64,000 nucleotides of DNA from Heracleum sosnowskyi (lineage: Eukaryota; Streptophyta; Magnoliopsida; Apiales; Apiaceae): the NCBI GenBank assembly GCA_030848705.1, contig CM061238.1, positions 62,163,133-62,227,132 of the forward strand, in the 5' to 3' direction. Position 1 is the stretch's first letter. Each line of letters opens with the position of its first letter. The notes under the pieces are model-generated. The model did not search any database. It was not told the origin of the DNA and saw only the letters and a program-made list of their open reading frames with translations. Position numbers and translations under genes: made by a program. This document shows, piece by piece, positions 63,323 through 64,000 of this stretch.

Positions 63323-64000
63323 AATGGCCCGCTTCAATTTTTCCCCATTTTCCTTGTATAGCTCCCTTTATAGGTAAACGTAATCGGGCGTCCCCTGGTA
63401 TGTGCTCCGATTCAGGCACGGACAGCTTCAAATGAAGTTTTTTGTAATTCTATAAACCCATAGGGTCAAACTACGAGAAAATATCCACAAAATGGCCCGC
63501 TTCAATTTTTCCCCATTTGCCTTGTATAGCTCCCTTTATAGGTAAACGTAATCGGGCGTCCCCTGGTATGTGCTCCGATTCAGGCACGGACAGCTTCAAA
63601 TGAAGTTTTCTGCAATTCTATAAACCCATAGGGTCAAACTACGAGAAAATATCCACAAAATGGCCCGCTTCAATTTTTCCCCATTTTCCTTGTATAGCTC
63701 CCTTTAGAGGTAAACGTAATCGGGCGTCCCCTGGTATCTGCTCCGATTCAGGCACGGACAGCTCCAAATGAAGTTTTCTGTAATTCTATAAACCCATAGG
63801 GTCAAACTACGAGAAAATATCCACAAACTGGCCTGCTTCAATTTTTCCCCATTTTCCTTGTATAGCTCCCTTTAGAGGTAAACGTAATCGGGCGTCCCCT
63901 GGTATCTGCTCCGATTCAGGCACGGACAGCTCCAAATGAAGTTTTCTGTAATTCTATAAACCCATAGGGTCAAACTACGAGAAAATATCCACAAAATGGC
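63323..64000. repeat. Right edge: T-T-S-K-like monomers (m378-m381)
   Basis: AAGTTTTTTG (63435) and ATTTGCC monomers restart positions 3-4 of the 13-monomer unit, but the next monomer is a plain S instead of the CCATG T. The last starts ACTGGCCTGC like K but has T37 and GGGCGTCC. The regular unit is thus broken again within 350 bases. The array runs out of the window at phase 6. Confidence 0.85.

Larger units (their letters stand above)
1..64000. repeat. 168-bp tandem satellite array, 381 monomers
   Basis: Every base belongs to a head-to-tail repeat of about 168 bp, always in the same orientation. I count 381 full monomers ending at 63994 and six bases of the next. Monomers differ by a few substitutions at recurrent phases (8, 19-20, 37, 49, 68, 73, 76, 80, 106, 123, 146, 152, 154, 163). 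All indels I found are small; the largest is a 16-base deletion. The sequence shows no unique DNA, transposon or gene. Monomer length near one nucleosome plus linker, and higher-order periodicity, are typical of centromeric or pericentromeric satellites; a subtelomeric satellite is also possible. Alfalfa CentM168 (168 bp) and chickpea CaSat1 have similar lengths, but I cannot confirm identity with either. Satellite identity is certain; chromosomal location is inference. Confidence 0.98.

Noticed and set aside
1..64000. CRISPR array
   Set aside because: The repeat is direct and periodic, but there are no unique spacers: the full 168 bp is repeated, so it is a satellite.
1..64000. Transposable element, LTR or gene fragment
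   Set aside because: No terminal repeats, target-site duplications or non-satellite sequence were found; all breaks in periodicity are small indels.
1..64000. Inverted or palindromic arrangement of array segments
   Set aside because: All monomers are in the same orientation; I saw no strand switch.

Overview
The whole 64,000-base window is one uninterrupted head-to-tail satellite DNA array. I read it as 381 complete monomers of about 168 bp plus the first 6 bases of the next one. No gene, RNA gene, transposon, CRISPR array or unique sequence interrupts it. The monomer is 44% GC by my count. Its length, close to a nucleosome plus linker, and the kilobase-scale higher-order repeats (HORs) point to a eukaryotic centromeric, pericentromeric or subtelomeric satellite. 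A plant is my first guess because many plant centromeric satellites are 150-180 bp, but I do not recognise the sequence and cannot name the species.

Numbering used throughout: phase 1 is the first A of AATGGCC, and m1, m2 ... m381 are monomers in order (m1 starts at base 1, m381 at 63827). Monomer classes, by diagnostic phases: S (standard) = T37 G49 C80 C106 T123; T-class = T49 G80 T106, with T123 (Tt) or C123 (Tc); P = C37; B = T8 C37 T73, often A68; C = phase 20 T to C; D = phases 19-20 CC, usually after A163; K = C2 T8 C37 A68. The indels I found sum to -14 bases, and 381 x 168 - 14 = 63,994, which is where m381 ends.

Layout: (1) 170-4196, two copies of a 12-monomer HOR, with a third copy at 5034-6712 that lacks two monomers. 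(2) 7049-15448, an 8-monomer HOR (1344 bp) in full and expanded forms, returning at 27545-28888. (3) 15785-18136, a 7-monomer tandem duplication. (4) 17465-24184, a 20-monomer (3360 bp) duplication that looks identical over about 3.18 kb. (5) 24353-26872, three copies of a 5-monomer (840 bp) unit. (6) 29729-32079, a 7-monomer duplication. (7) 32416-37119, a 14-monomer (2352 bp) duplication. (8) 38954-49537, three nested copies of 22, 21 and 17 monomers. (9) 51890-54913, a 4-monomer (672 bp) unit, four copies. (10) 55083-63322, a 13-monomer (about 2186 bp) HOR, three full copies and one truncated.

The array has three sequence domains. G146 and A76 variants occur only from about 33.4 to 48.5 kb. 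The six-T, extra-C and GGGTCC variants occur only after about 49.8 kb. The pattern fits successive local expansions by in-register unequal exchange or break-induced replication, each amplifying a different segment. Block edges often fall inside hybrid monomers. I found no new gene-based system; what deserves attention is the layered HOR architecture and the record of exchanges it preserves.
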